DNA of 34,684 nt from a virus. The position numbers and the translations under genes are program-made. Location of the stretch: IMG/VR virus record IMGVR_UViG_3300032268_000050, positions 1 to 34,684 of that record; one strand, 5' to 3'. Every line of letters starts with the position of its first letter. The first letter of the stretch is position 1. The notes below the pieces were generated by a model, which was not told where the DNA came from, made no database searches, and worked only from the letters and a program-made list of their open reading frames with translations. This document shows positions 21,321 to 28,311 of this stretch, piece after piece.

Positions 21321-21615
21321 TGGGATTCACCCAAAGGGTCATCGAGTTTTAATACTCCCAGATCCAGTGGAAGAAGTAACACAAAGCGGTATTATTGTTT
21401 CAGTTGGTGAAAACCGAGATAGAGAAAGACTAGCACAACTAAAAGGTACTGTTGTCGAATTAGGCAATACAGCATGGTTAGACCAACCAAGCCCTTGGGC
21501 TCAAGTAGGTGACCATGTAATCTTTGGTAAGTACTCTGGATTAATCTATCAGGGAGATGATGCCAAAGAATACCGTATCATTAATGATTTAGATGTTGTA
21601 GCATTAGTCGACTAG
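21307..21615 (+). CDS. groES: GroES-like co-chaperonin
   Basis: 102 aa. The Cpn10 pattern is clear: HPKGHRVLILPDPVEEVTQS with the mobile-loop beginning SGIIV, then KGTVVELGN, VGDHVIFGKYSG and an end strand YRIINDLDVVALVD. The length matches GroES (about 95-100). It would cap host GroEL, as T4 gp31 does for its capsid protein, to fold a phage virion protein. It lies inside the head operon between the portal and scaffold genes, so its production is tied to capsid synthesis. Confidence 0.9.
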   Translation: MQNTSGIHPKGHRVLILPDPVEEVTQSGIIVSVGENRDRERLAQLKGTVVELGNTAWLDQPSPWAQVGDHVIFGKYSGLIYQGDDAKEYRIINDLDVVALVD

Positions 21616-21623
21616 GAGAAAAC

Positions 21624-22484
21624 ATGTCAGAAGAAAAAGAAGTACAGCAACAAGAAACAAGTGCAGATCAAGAGGCACAGGCAGTTAATGAACAAACTCA
21701 AAAAGAAGCCCGTATATTTGGTTGGGTTCCTAAAGAAGAGTTTAGAGGTTCTGAAGATGACTGGGTTGATGCAGAAGTATTTGTAAAACGAGGTAAGGAA
21801 ATTAATCCTATTCTCCGTAAGAATAATGAATTACTTATGAAGAAGTTGGATGAAAAAGCCAAAGAAATTGATAGCATAAAAGCATCCGTTGAAGAGTTTA
21901 AAAAGTTCCAAAAGGAATCATTTGAACGTAAGACTGCTGAGTATGATGTACAAATTGCTCAGTTAAAGTCACAAAAACGTGAAGCTATTGCAGAAGGAAA
22001 CGGTGATCTAGTTGTTGATATTGACGATCAACTTGATTCACTAAAGGAAGCACAGCGTGAGGCTAAGGAAGCTAGTAAAGCTAAACCAGAGCCAGAACAA
22101 CCTGCTCAAGTAAGTATTCCAGATGATCCAGAATTACAAAGTTGGTTAAATAAAAACAATTGGTTTGGTAATGATATTGAAATGACTGAACTAGCTAACA
22201 CTTTAGGATCCTCTGTAAGAAAACAATTTCCTCACCTTACTAGTCGTGCCTTTTTAGAAAAGCTTGATGATAAGATTCGAGAGTACATGCCCAATAAGTT
22301 CTTAGGTAATAAAGCTAAGGGCAGTGCAGTAGATTCCTCAGGTAGTGTTAGAGGAACAGGATCTTCTGGTAAAAAGTCTTATGACAACTTACCTGATGAT
22401 GCAAAACAAGCGTGTGATCGATTCATTAAACAAGGATGGATCAAATCTAAACAGGAATACATAGACAGTTACGACTGGAATTAA
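21624..22484 (+). CDS. Capsid scaffolding protein
   Basis: 286 aa. An acidic N-terminus is followed by FGWVPKEEFRGSEDDWVDAE, a signature of scaffolds in podovirus-like phages, then a long charged coiled-coil region (about 75-165) and a helical C-terminus (SYDNLPDDAKQACDRFIKQG) that may bind the capsid protein. It should guide prohead assembly and then leave. AGGAG lies before the ATG, and it is followed by the capsid genes. Confidence 0.85.
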   Translation: MSEEKEVQQQETSADQEAQAVNEQTQKEARIFGWVPKEEFRGSEDDWVDAEVFVKRGKEINPILRKNNELLMKKLDEKAKEIDSIKASVEEFKKFQKESFERKTAEYDVQIAQLKSQKREAIAEGNGDLVVDIDDQLDSLKEAQREAKEASKAKPEPEQPAQVSIPDDPELQSWLNKNNWFGNDIEMTELANTLGSSVRKQFPHLTSRAFLEKLDDKIREYMPNKFLGNKAKGSAVDSSGSVRGTGSSGKKSYDNLPDDAKQACDRFIKQGWIKSKQEYIDSYDWN

Positions 22485-22495
22485 GGAGAACAATT

Positions 22496-22987
22496 ATGGC
22501 TAAAGCATTAACAATTGAAGAGAAAAAAGAACAGGCACTTACTAGAACTACCACAGAACGTCCTTCACGTGAACGTCAAAGGAATTTATTTAATGGTACT
22601 CAAGCAAAGTTAACTGTAAATCATTTAATCCCTGGATACCACCTACACATCTTTAATGATGAACCAGGCAGAGTCCAGACCGCACTTGATGGAGGATGGG
22701 AGTTTGTCAGTCCTGATGAAGTGGGCGGTGTTAAAGATAGTGTAACGTCTGGTAATACAGATATAGGAGATAAGGTAAGATACCTCGTTGGTACAAGTGA
22801 GAAAGGTGATGGTCTTTATGCCTACTTGTTAAAGATTAAACAAGAATGGTTTGATGAAGATCAATCAGAGTTACAAAAACGTAATGATCGAGTAGATGCT
22901 GCAATCCGTGGTGGTGTAAACATTAAGGACGGAACAAGTTCTGATGGTTTCTATACTCCTAAGGGTGGCATTAACTACAAAACATAA
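22496..22987 (+). CDS. Head-region protein (163 aa)
   Basis: It contains KLTVNHLIPGYHLHIFNDEP, WEFVSPDEVGG and DKVRYLVGT, a pattern I have seen in proteins between the scaffold and major capsid genes of aquatic phages. It ends GFYTPKGGINYKT. It is probably a minor head or assembly protein. There is no enzymatic motif. GGAG lies before the ATG. Confidence 0.75.
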   Translation: MAKALTIEEKKEQALTRTTTERPSRERQRNLFNGTQAKLTVNHLIPGYHLHIFNDEPGRVQTALDGGWEFVSPDEVGGVKDSVTSGNTDIGDKVRYLVGTSEKGDGLYAYLLKIKQEWFDEDQSELQKRNDRVDAAIRGGVNIKDGTSSDGFYTPKGGINYKT

Positions 22988-23012
22988 ACTTAATTTCTAA
23001 AAGGAAATAAAA

Positions 23013-23636
23013 ATGGCTAACGCAAATACCCCTCGTGGACTTAGCCCAGTAGGAACAATTACTGGTGCTGCGTACAACGAACAGGGTCGCCTTTACGCTA
23101 TCGCTAACGACGCTTCTAACACTTATGCTATTGGCGACGTTGTTAAAGTTGCTGGTTCTAGCGATGCAAACGGTGTACCTTATGTAACAAAAGCTCTTAC
23201 TACTGATACACCAGTTGGTGTTATCGTTGGTATTCGTGTATCTGATCCAGGTGTATCTCTTGTAGGTACTACATTGGCTCTAAATACAATTTACTTACCA
23301 CTTAATTCTGGTACTCGCTACGTTTTCGTAGTTGATGATCCATCAATTATTATGCAAGTAACAGGTGACGCTACTGGCGTGGCTGCTGCTGACGTATTCA
23401 AGAATGCTGGTATGACTATTACAGCTAACCAAACATCTCTTGCTATGTCTGCTCCGCAATCAAGCACAGTATTAAATGCTTCTTCATTCTTAGCTATTGC
23501 GTCTTCTGGCTCATTAGCTTTACCATTACAAATCATTGGCCTAGTTCAAGCAGTTAATAATGCTCCTGGTGCTTATGCTCAAACATTGGTAAAATGGAAT
23601 AAGCATCAATTCCTCAACCCAGTTGGCACTGCTTAA
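23013..23636 (+). CDS. Structural protein, probable capsid decoration or accessory protein (207 aa)
   Basis: It starts MANANTPRGLSPVGTITGAA and is rich in Ala, Thr, Val and Ser with alternating strands. Proteins beginning MANANTPRG just before a major capsid gene are common in this phage type. It may be a cement or decoration protein. AAAGGAAA lies 6 bases before the ATG. Codon use is less AT-biased than its neighbours at the start, consistent with high expression. Confidence 0.75.
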   Translation: MANANTPRGLSPVGTITGAAYNEQGRLYAIANDASNTYAIGDVVKVAGSSDANGVPYVTKALTTDTPVGVIVGIRVSDPGVSLVGTTLALNTIYLPLNSGTRYVFVVDDPSIIMQVTGDATGVAAADVFKNAGMTITANQTSLAMSAPQSSTVLNASSFLAIASSGSLALPLQIIGLVQAVNNAPGAYAQTLVKWNKHQFLNPVGTA

Positions 23637-23654
23637 TAATTAGGAGAATATAAC

Positions 23655-24569
23655 ATGGCTGGTATTATTACAACTGCTTCACATCCAAAGGCTCTATGGC
23701 CTGGGATCAAAGCATGGTGGGGTCAAGTCTATGACGAACATGAAGAAGAATATTCTAAATTGTTCGATAGCGACACATCATCAATGAACTATGAAGAAGA
23801 TGTTCAACTTACAGGTTTCGGTTTAGCTCCAGTTAAATCCGAAGGTTCTGGCGTTGCATACGATTCAGAAATTCAAGGTTTCACAACACGTTATACACAC
23901 ATTGCTTACGCTTTGGGTTATATCGTAACAAAAGAAGAGTTAGATGACAACTTGTATGAACAAGTATCACGTCGTAGATCTGCTGCATTAGCAATGTCTT
24001 TCCGTCAAACGAAAGAAAACGTTGGTGCTAATATCTACAACCGTGCATTTAACAGTACATACTTAGGTGGTGACGGTGTTTCTTTATGTAATACAGCACA
24101 CCCTAATACAACAGGTGGTACTTTTGCTAATGCTCCTACAGTTGCAGCTGATTTATCAGAAGCTTCTTTAGAAGATGCACTAACAGCAATTATGGGTTTC
24201 CAAAATGACCGTGGTCTTTTGATCAATGTTATGCCGAAGTCTTTAGTTGTTGCTCGTCAAAACTTCTGGAATGCACATCGCATTCTTAAGTCAGCATACA
24301 CACCATCAACAGCAAACAATGCAGTGAACGTTTTAGTAGCGACAAATGCTTTACCAGAAGGTATTGTAATGAACCACTACTTAACTTCACCAAATGCTTG
24401 GTTTGTACGTACTAACATCCAAAACGGTCTCAAGTACTACTCACGTGTTGGTATTCAATTTGATCAAGACAATGATTTTGATACAATGAATGCTAAGGCT
24501 AAGGGTTACGAAAGATACTCATTTGGCTGGACAGATCCACGTGCAATCTACGGTGTTAACGGTCCTTAA
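23655..24569 (+). CDS. Major capsid protein
   Basis: 304 aa. Hallmarks are HPKALWPGIKAWWGQVYDEH near the start, YALGYIVTKEELDDNLYEQV, RRSAALAMSFRQTKENVGAN, SLCNTAHPNTTGG and SFGWTDPRAIYG at the end. This resembles the Mu gpT-type major head family and the capsid proteins of podovirus-like aquatic phages. Position after scaffold and a strong ribosome-binding site (TTAGGAG) agree. It is followed by a hairpin (24589..24611) that may set the level of downstream transcription. Confidence 0.88.
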   Translation: MAGIITTASHPKALWPGIKAWWGQVYDEHEEEYSKLFDSDTSSMNYEEDVQLTGFGLAPVKSEGSGVAYDSEIQGFTTRYTHIAYALGYIVTKEELDDNLYEQVSRRRSAALAMSFRQTKENVGANIYNRAFNSTYLGGDGVSLCNTAHPNTTGGTFANAPTVAADLSEASLEDALTAIMGFQNDRGLLINVMPKSLVVARQNFWNAHRILKSAYTPSTANNAVNVLVATNALPEGIVMNHYLTSPNAWFVRTNIQNGLKYYSRVGIQFDQDNDFDTMNAKAKGYERYSFGWTDPRAIYGVNGP

Positions 24570-24576
24570 TTAGGAC
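24562..24576 (+). repeat. Small inverted repeat at the capsid gene stop
   Basis: GTCCT pairs with AGGAC around TAATT, spanning the stop codon of the major capsid gene. It could form a minor hairpin upstream of the larger terminator-like stem. It has little weight on its own. Confidence 0.3.
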
Positions 24577-24588
24577 TTAATTAAAGGT

Positions 24589-24611
24589 AGAGGGGCTTAA
24601 AACGTCCCTCT
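24589..24611 (+). terminator. Hairpin after the major capsid gene, probable partial terminator
   Basis: AGAGGGGC pairs with GTCCCTCT, closing eight pairs (one G-U) around TTAAAAC. The downstream sequence is only moderately T-rich. A weak terminator or mRNA-stabilising hairpin behind the most abundant virion gene is common in phages. Confidence 0.55.
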
Positions 24612-24633
24612 CATCTTTATCTAAGGAGTTTAT

Positions 24634-24693
24634 ATGTCATATCCAATAGAAGAAAAAAAAGGTAAACGCCCACCTGTCAAAAAGGGTAAATAA
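24634..24693 (+). CDS. Tiny basic peptide (19 aa) after the capsid gene
   Basis: The ATG at 24634 has a perfect AAGGAG five bases upstream. The peptide is MSYPIEEKKGKRPPVKKGK, with seven Lys. It lies between two hairpins (24589..24611 and 24711..24728). The very good ribosome-binding site argues for translation; the size argues for caution. The function is unknown. Confidence 0.5.
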   Translation: MSYPIEEKKGKRPPVKKGK

Positions 24694-24710
24694 TTTATTG
24701 TTCTCTGATG

Positions 24711-24728
24711 ACGCTTAGAGATAAGCGT
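24711..24728 (+). promoter_or_regulatory. Hairpin with GAGA tetraloop upstream of the 235-aa structural gene
   Basis: ACGCTTA pairs perfectly with TAAGCGT around GAGA, a GNRA loop. A second weaker pairing (GTTGTT with AACAAC, about 24727..24747) partly overlaps it. It lies about 25 bases before a strong AAAGGAG. It may be an mRNA processing or stability element, or a terminator lacking a T-run. Confidence 0.45.
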
Positions 24729-24763
24729 TGTTAAAAAACATAACAACGTCAAAGGAGATTTTT

Positions 24764-25471
24764 ATGTCAAATCCAACAAGATTTTCAAATGGTGTGTCTA
24801 CAAATGATGCACAGTATTTAATGGGTGATTATCCATTACCAAGTCCATTTACTTCAAGTGGTTCACGTTCAACAGGTGTTGCTGAATATGCAAATGATTT
24901 TACAGAAACAGTTGCAGAATATACAGCAGCAGGTACTTCTTCAACATTTGCTTTAACAGATGGTAATGGAGGTCTTGCAATATTAACACCAGGTGGTGCA
25001 ACAACAGTATCAGCTGCTTATAAAACAGCAACTAATGTTGCTTTTGTTGCAGGTAATGCTATGTGGTTCCAATCTAGATTTAAAGTTTCAGCAGTATCAG
25101 GTACTAAAGCATTCTATGTAGGTTTAAGAAAAGGTTCAGCAACAACTGATGGTTTATGGTTTACTAAACCTGCTTCATCAACATCAGTTAATTTAGTTTC
25201 TACAGTAGGTTCTACAGCAACTACATTAGTAACAGGTGTTGCAACAGCAGTGGCTGATACATACCTTGAATTAGGTTTTTATTTTAATGGTGTAGATTTA
25301 TTAGTTTATAATAATAATCTTTTAGTAGCTAGAGTTGATGCTCCAACAATTGGTACTTCAGGTACAACTTTAACTAGTGTTGCTTTAGGCCCAACACTGC
25401 ACATTACTCCTACAGCTACAGATACATTAACTGTTGATTACATCCTAGCATCTACTGAAATTACAAGATAA
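24764..25471 (+). CDS. Virion-associated beta-rich protein (235 aa)
   Basis: I place the start at the ATG at 24764 because AAAGGAG is 8 bases upstream. The open frame extends upstream to 24728 without a ribosome-binding site. The N-terminus is Ser/Asn-rich (MSNPTRFSNGVST). The rest is rich in Thr, Ala, Val and Gly with strand patterns and WFQSRFKVSAV, LELGFYFNG and LLVARVDAP. This recalls a concanavalin/LamG-like jelly roll, as in capsid decoration or adhesin domains. The fold is inferred from pattern only. Confidence 0.65.
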   Translation: MSNPTRFSNGVSTNDAQYLMGDYPLPSPFTSSGSRSTGVAEYANDFTETVAEYTAAGTSSTFALTDGNGGLAILTPGGATTVSAAYKTATNVAFVAGNAMWFQSRFKVSAVSGTKAFYVGLRKGSATTDGLWFTKPASSTSVNLVSTVGSTATTLVTGVATAVADTYLELGFYFNGVDLLVYNNNLLVARVDAPTIGTSGTTLTSVALGPTLHITPTATDTLTVDYILASTEITR

Positions 25472-25483
25472 TAGGAGAATAAC

Positions 25484-25900
25484 ATGGCTAATTCAGTTCA
25501 GATTCAAACGTTAGTTGATAGTGAACGTAATTTAGTTGTTAAGTTAGTAGGTCTTTTAGATACAAGTAACGTAAGTTTAGCTACATTAATTGACCCAGCA
25601 CTTGTTGCTGCAGTTAATGCTTCAGGTTTAAACTCACAACAACCTACTAAAGTAGCAATTAAAAAAGTCACTTATGACGTAGAAGATGGCTTAGCTGTTA
25701 ACCTTTATTGGGATGCCACAGCAGATGTACCTATCTGGAGGTTTGTAGGTAGGGGATTTGTAATGGGAGAACATATTGGTTTCTTACAAAACAATGCTGG
25801 TGCAGGTGTGACTGGTAAAGTTTTATATGATACAGACGGTTATTCATCAGGCTCATTATCATTCAGTTTATTAATTGAATGTATTAAACAATGGAGTTAA
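25484..25900 (+). CDS. Structural-region hypothetical protein (138 aa)
   Basis: It starts MANSVQIQTLVDSERNLVVK and contains VTYDVEDGLAVNLYWDATAD, with many beta strands. Similar proteins follow capsid or fibre genes of aquatic phages and may be minor virion proteins. AGGAG lies before the ATG. No enzymatic motif is visible. Confidence 0.7.
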   Translation: MANSVQIQTLVDSERNLVVKLVGLLDTSNVSLATLIDPALVAAVNASGLNSQQPTKVAIKKVTYDVEDGLAVNLYWDATADVPIWRFVGRGFVMGEHIGFLQNNAGAGVTGKVLYDTDGYSSGSLSFSLLIECIKQWS

Positions 25901-25901
25901 C

Positions 25902-26252
25902 ATGGAAGATATCATAGGATTATTGTTCTTTGCACGTAATGTTACGCACATTGAACATTTAAAGACTAAGAGCTATGCTCAACACAAAGCTCTTGGTCAT
26001 TTCTATGATGACGTTATTGAGTTAGCAGATAAACTAGCAGAAGCATATCAGGGGGATCAAGGCCTTTTAGGAGAGATCCCTTTATATGCAAAAATGCCTA
26101 ATTACCCAATTGATGTATTTTTAGAAAAACAACTTACAACAATTGACGAGTTACGTAAAACTGCTACTACTAGATCAGCAATTCAAAACATCATTGATGA
26201 GATCGTTGAATTATATTTAAGCACACTTTATAAACTAAGGAACTTATCATGA
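25902..26252 (+). CDS. Helical protein (116 aa), DUF5856/ferritin-like fold candidate
   Basis: I choose the ATG at 25902 because GGAG lies 5 bases upstream. An earlier in-frame start (25875) would overlap the previous gene. Features are FFARNVTHIEHLKTKSYAQH, KALGHFYDDVIELADKLAEA and a final helix IIDEIVELYLSTLYKLRNL. This four-helix look with H-x-x-H and acidic pairs matches what I recall as DUF5856, sometimes compared with Dps/ferritin. Its role in the virion operon is unknown. Confidence 0.65.
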   Translation: MEDIIGLLFFARNVTHIEHLKTKSYAQHKALGHFYDDVIELADKLAEAYQGDQGLLGEIPLYAKMPNYPIDVFLEKQLTTIDELRKTATTRSAIQNIIDEIVELYLSTLYKLRNLS

Positions 26253-26404
26253 TAGCTTCTGATGCTAAAGTAAAACAAATGGAGATCTCTGCTATTATTA
26301 CAAGAGCAGATGGAACTATTGAAAATCTTGGAACAATTCAATATTGGCACAAGAACCCACTTAAACGTATTTTATGGAGAATTAAAAAATGGCTACACTA
26401 TTAG
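26249..26404 (+). CDS. Small hypothetical protein (51 aa)
   Basis: It is joined by ATGA to the gene before it and overlaps the next gene by 16 bases. It starts MIASDAKVKQMEISAIITRA and ends in a basic, Trp-rich tail (HKNPLKRILWRIKKWLHY). Too short for a confident family call, it is supported by gene packing. The tail could touch membrane or nucleic acid. Confidence 0.6.
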   Translation: MIASDAKVKQMEISAIITRADGTIENLGTIQYWHKNPLKRILWRIKKWLHY

Positions 26405-26754
26405 TAAACACAGGTAAAGCTGTTGTTACAAACCGTATCAAAGGCTCTGGAACTGAACCTTCCTACGTTGCTTGGGGTACTGGTGCAGGTACAACTGCTG
26501 CTACTGATACTACTTTATTTACAGAAGTTGGTACTAGAGTTTTAGGTACATCAACACAACAAACAACAACTACAACAAGTGATACATATCAAGTTGTAGG
26601 TACACAAACTGCAGGTGGTTCATTATCAATCACTAATGCTGGTTTGTTTGATGCTATTACAGCAGGTAACTTGTTTGTTAAAGGTGACTTTTCTACTATT
26701 AGCTTAACTTCTGGCGATAGTATTCAGTTTACAATTAAAGTACAATTTAGTTAA
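26389..26754 (+). CDS. Fibre-associated structural protein (121 aa)
   Basis: It has VAWGTGAGTTAATDTTLFTE followed by a Thr-rich repeat region, then GGSLSITNAGLFDAITAGN and a final SGDSIQFTIKVQFS. This pattern (WGTG..T...TTL..E...R) occurs in small tail-associated or fibre-chaperone-like proteins of many phages. It is probably a virion or assembly protein. Its start lies inside the end of the preceding 51-aa gene. Confidence 0.7.
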   Translation: MATLLVNTGKAVVTNRIKGSGTEPSYVAWGTGAGTTAATDTTLFTEVGTRVLGTSTQQTTTTTSDTYQVVGTQTAGGSLSITNAGLFDAITAGNLFVKGDFSTISLTSGDSIQFTIKVQFS

Positions 26755-26774
26755 CCTGATTAGGAGCCAATACT

Positions 26775-27566
26775 ATGGCTATTAATCAATCGGCAATTAA
26801 CGTAGCGGCTGTTAATGGTACTGCTAGTGTTTTTAACACTCAGCTGTTAACAGTCAATGCTACCGTTAGTCCTAGCATTGTTTATCAAGGTATTGTAACT
26901 TTACTTTTAAGTGTTATTGTATCAACTACTGCTAGTGTTTATAAAGGACTCTCTCAACTCTTAGTAGTTGCATCTAGGTTCTTTGTAGGTACAGGTGCTC
27001 TTAATGGTAATGCTTTAAATACAAGTACAATTAATGCTCAAGCTACGGGTGCAGTTTCAAGTAACTCAATAGTCTTTACTAACTTTTTCTTTTATAGATC
27101 TATTACGGCTGCATCATCAGTTTTAAATTCTATTAGAAAAGATGTGTTAGGGCCTAATGTATTTTTAGTTACTGTTAATTCTACTGTAACTATTACTAAA
27201 GCAATAGATAAACTAATAGACCTTGTTTTAAGTACAGCCACTGCTACTATGACAAGAGCTTTAATTTTATTTAAAGAACTATTAGCTTCAGTTACAAGCA
27301 GTGCAACTTTATTAGCTCAAAGACTTTACTATAGAACTTTAACTTATCTATCTGTTTCTGTATCTACTATAGTAAAATCTATTCAAAAACCATTGACAAT
27401 TCTGGTAAATTGTGGTATTATATTAGTTAAGGGTGCAAGAAAGATTCTTACAGTAATAGTTACTTCTACAGCTACAATGATTAGAAGTGCTATATCTTTT
27501 GTAAAATTCCCTTTAAATAGATTAATATATGCCGCTTCTAAAATTAGAAAAGTCTTTTATTCTTAA
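26775..27566 (+). CDS. Hydrophobic repeat protein (263 aa) near the fibre genes
   Basis: The N-terminus is Asn/Thr/Ala-rich (SAINVAAVNGTASVF). The second half is a string of segments of about 20 residues alternating hydrophobic beta-like runs (TVIVTSTATMIR, LASVTSSATLLAQ, LSVSVSTIVKSI) with Lys/Arg positions. It looks like a repetitive beta structure, perhaps fibre-like, rather than a set of membrane helices. AGGAG lies before the ATG. I know no family. Confidence 0.65.
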   Translation: MAINQSAINVAAVNGTASVFNTQLLTVNATVSPSIVYQGIVTLLLSVIVSTTASVYKGLSQLLVVASRFFVGTGALNGNALNTSTINAQATGAVSSNSIVFTNFFFYRSITAASSVLNSIRKDVLGPNVFLVTVNSTVTITKAIDKLIDLVLSTATATMTRALILFKELLASVTSSATLLAQRLYYRTLTYLSVSVSTIVKSIQKPLTILVNCGIILVKGARKILTVIVTSTATMIRSAISFVKFPLNRLIYAASKIRKVFYS

Positions 27567-27577
27567 GGATTTAGGGT

Positions 27578-27889
27578 ATGCCTACGGCTTTTTCATATAA
27601 AGTAATTACTGAAAACGAACAGTTTACTTTTGATTTTTCCCCAGCTATGGGTACAGGAGAGACTATTACAAGTGCTACTAGCACTGCATTAGTAGTTTCT
27701 GGTACAGATGCATCCCCTACTTCTATACTTCTTGGTAGTCCTGTAGTTAGTGGTCAACAAGCAGCTCAAAGAGTTTATGGTGGTGTAGATGGAGTAATCT
27801 ATCGTATTCAAATGACGGTAATTACGTCCTCTGCTAATACTTTAGTTCTTTTAGCTGATTTACAGATTCTTGCTCCACTTAGTGTCTAG
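27578..27889 (+). CDS. Small structural protein (103 aa) near the fibre genes
   Basis: Beta-rich: FSYKVITENEQFTFDFSPAM, TSTALVVSGTDASPTSILLG, YRIQMTVITSSANTLVLLAD. Similar short domains occur with phage fibres and baseplate-associated proteins, including the YGGVDGVIYRI motif. It may be a fibre-associated subunit. AAGGA lies upstream. Confidence 0.65.
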   Translation: MPTAFSYKVITENEQFTFDFSPAMGTGETITSATSTALVVSGTDASPTSILLGSPVVSGQQAAQRVYGGVDGVIYRIQMTVITSSANTLVLLADLQILAPLSV

Positions 27890-27898
27890 GAGACTCAA

Positions 27899-28306
27899 TT
27901 GAGTTATATACCTAGATATGATAAAGGCAACTGGATTGCCATGTGTGATGTGTGTGGACGTAAATACAAAGCGTCTACCCTTAAGAAACGTTGGGATGGT
28001 CTTATGTGTTGTGACCATGATTGGGAAATTAGACAACCACAAGACTTTGTAAGGGGTATTGCAGATACTCAAATAGCTCCATGGTTAAGATCAGAACCTT
28101 CAGATAGTTTTATAGCAGTAACACAAGCTTTATTAGGTCAGTATCTTTCAACAAGTATAGCAACTTTACTTTTAACTGTTGTAAGAGCCCCATACAATTT
28201 TTACATAACGAGCCCAGTAACAACAACCTTGAGTGCTGTATTACTCAGCCCCTCAACACCTGAGTCTATTAACGGTTCACCAATCAATACTATAACTATA
28301 GGATAA
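27899..28306 (+). CDS. Zinc-ribbon protein near the fibre genes (135 aa, TTG start)
   Basis: It starts with TTG at 27899, six bases after AGGAG. The N-terminus reads AMCDVCGRKYKAS, then RWDGLMCCDHDWEIRQPQDF. The CxxC and CC/H pairs make a zinc ribbon of a kind seen in many small phage proteins beside fibre genes. The C-terminal half is Ser/Thr/Leu-rich with beta character. It may help fibre folding or be part of the virion. Its function is unknown. Confidence 0.7.
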   Translation: MSYIPRYDKGNWIAMCDVCGRKYKASTLKKRWDGLMCCDHDWEIRQPQDFVRGIADTQIAPWLRSEPSDSFIAVTQALLGQYLSTSIATLLLTVVRAPYNFYITSPVTTTLSAVLLSPSTPESINGSPINTITIG

Positions 28307-28311
28307 TTTTT

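Noticed and set aside
25875-25901. Upstream in-frame start for the DUF5856-like gene
   Set aside because: It overlaps the preceding gene and lacks a ribosome-binding site, whereas the ATG at 25902 has GGAG five bases upstream.
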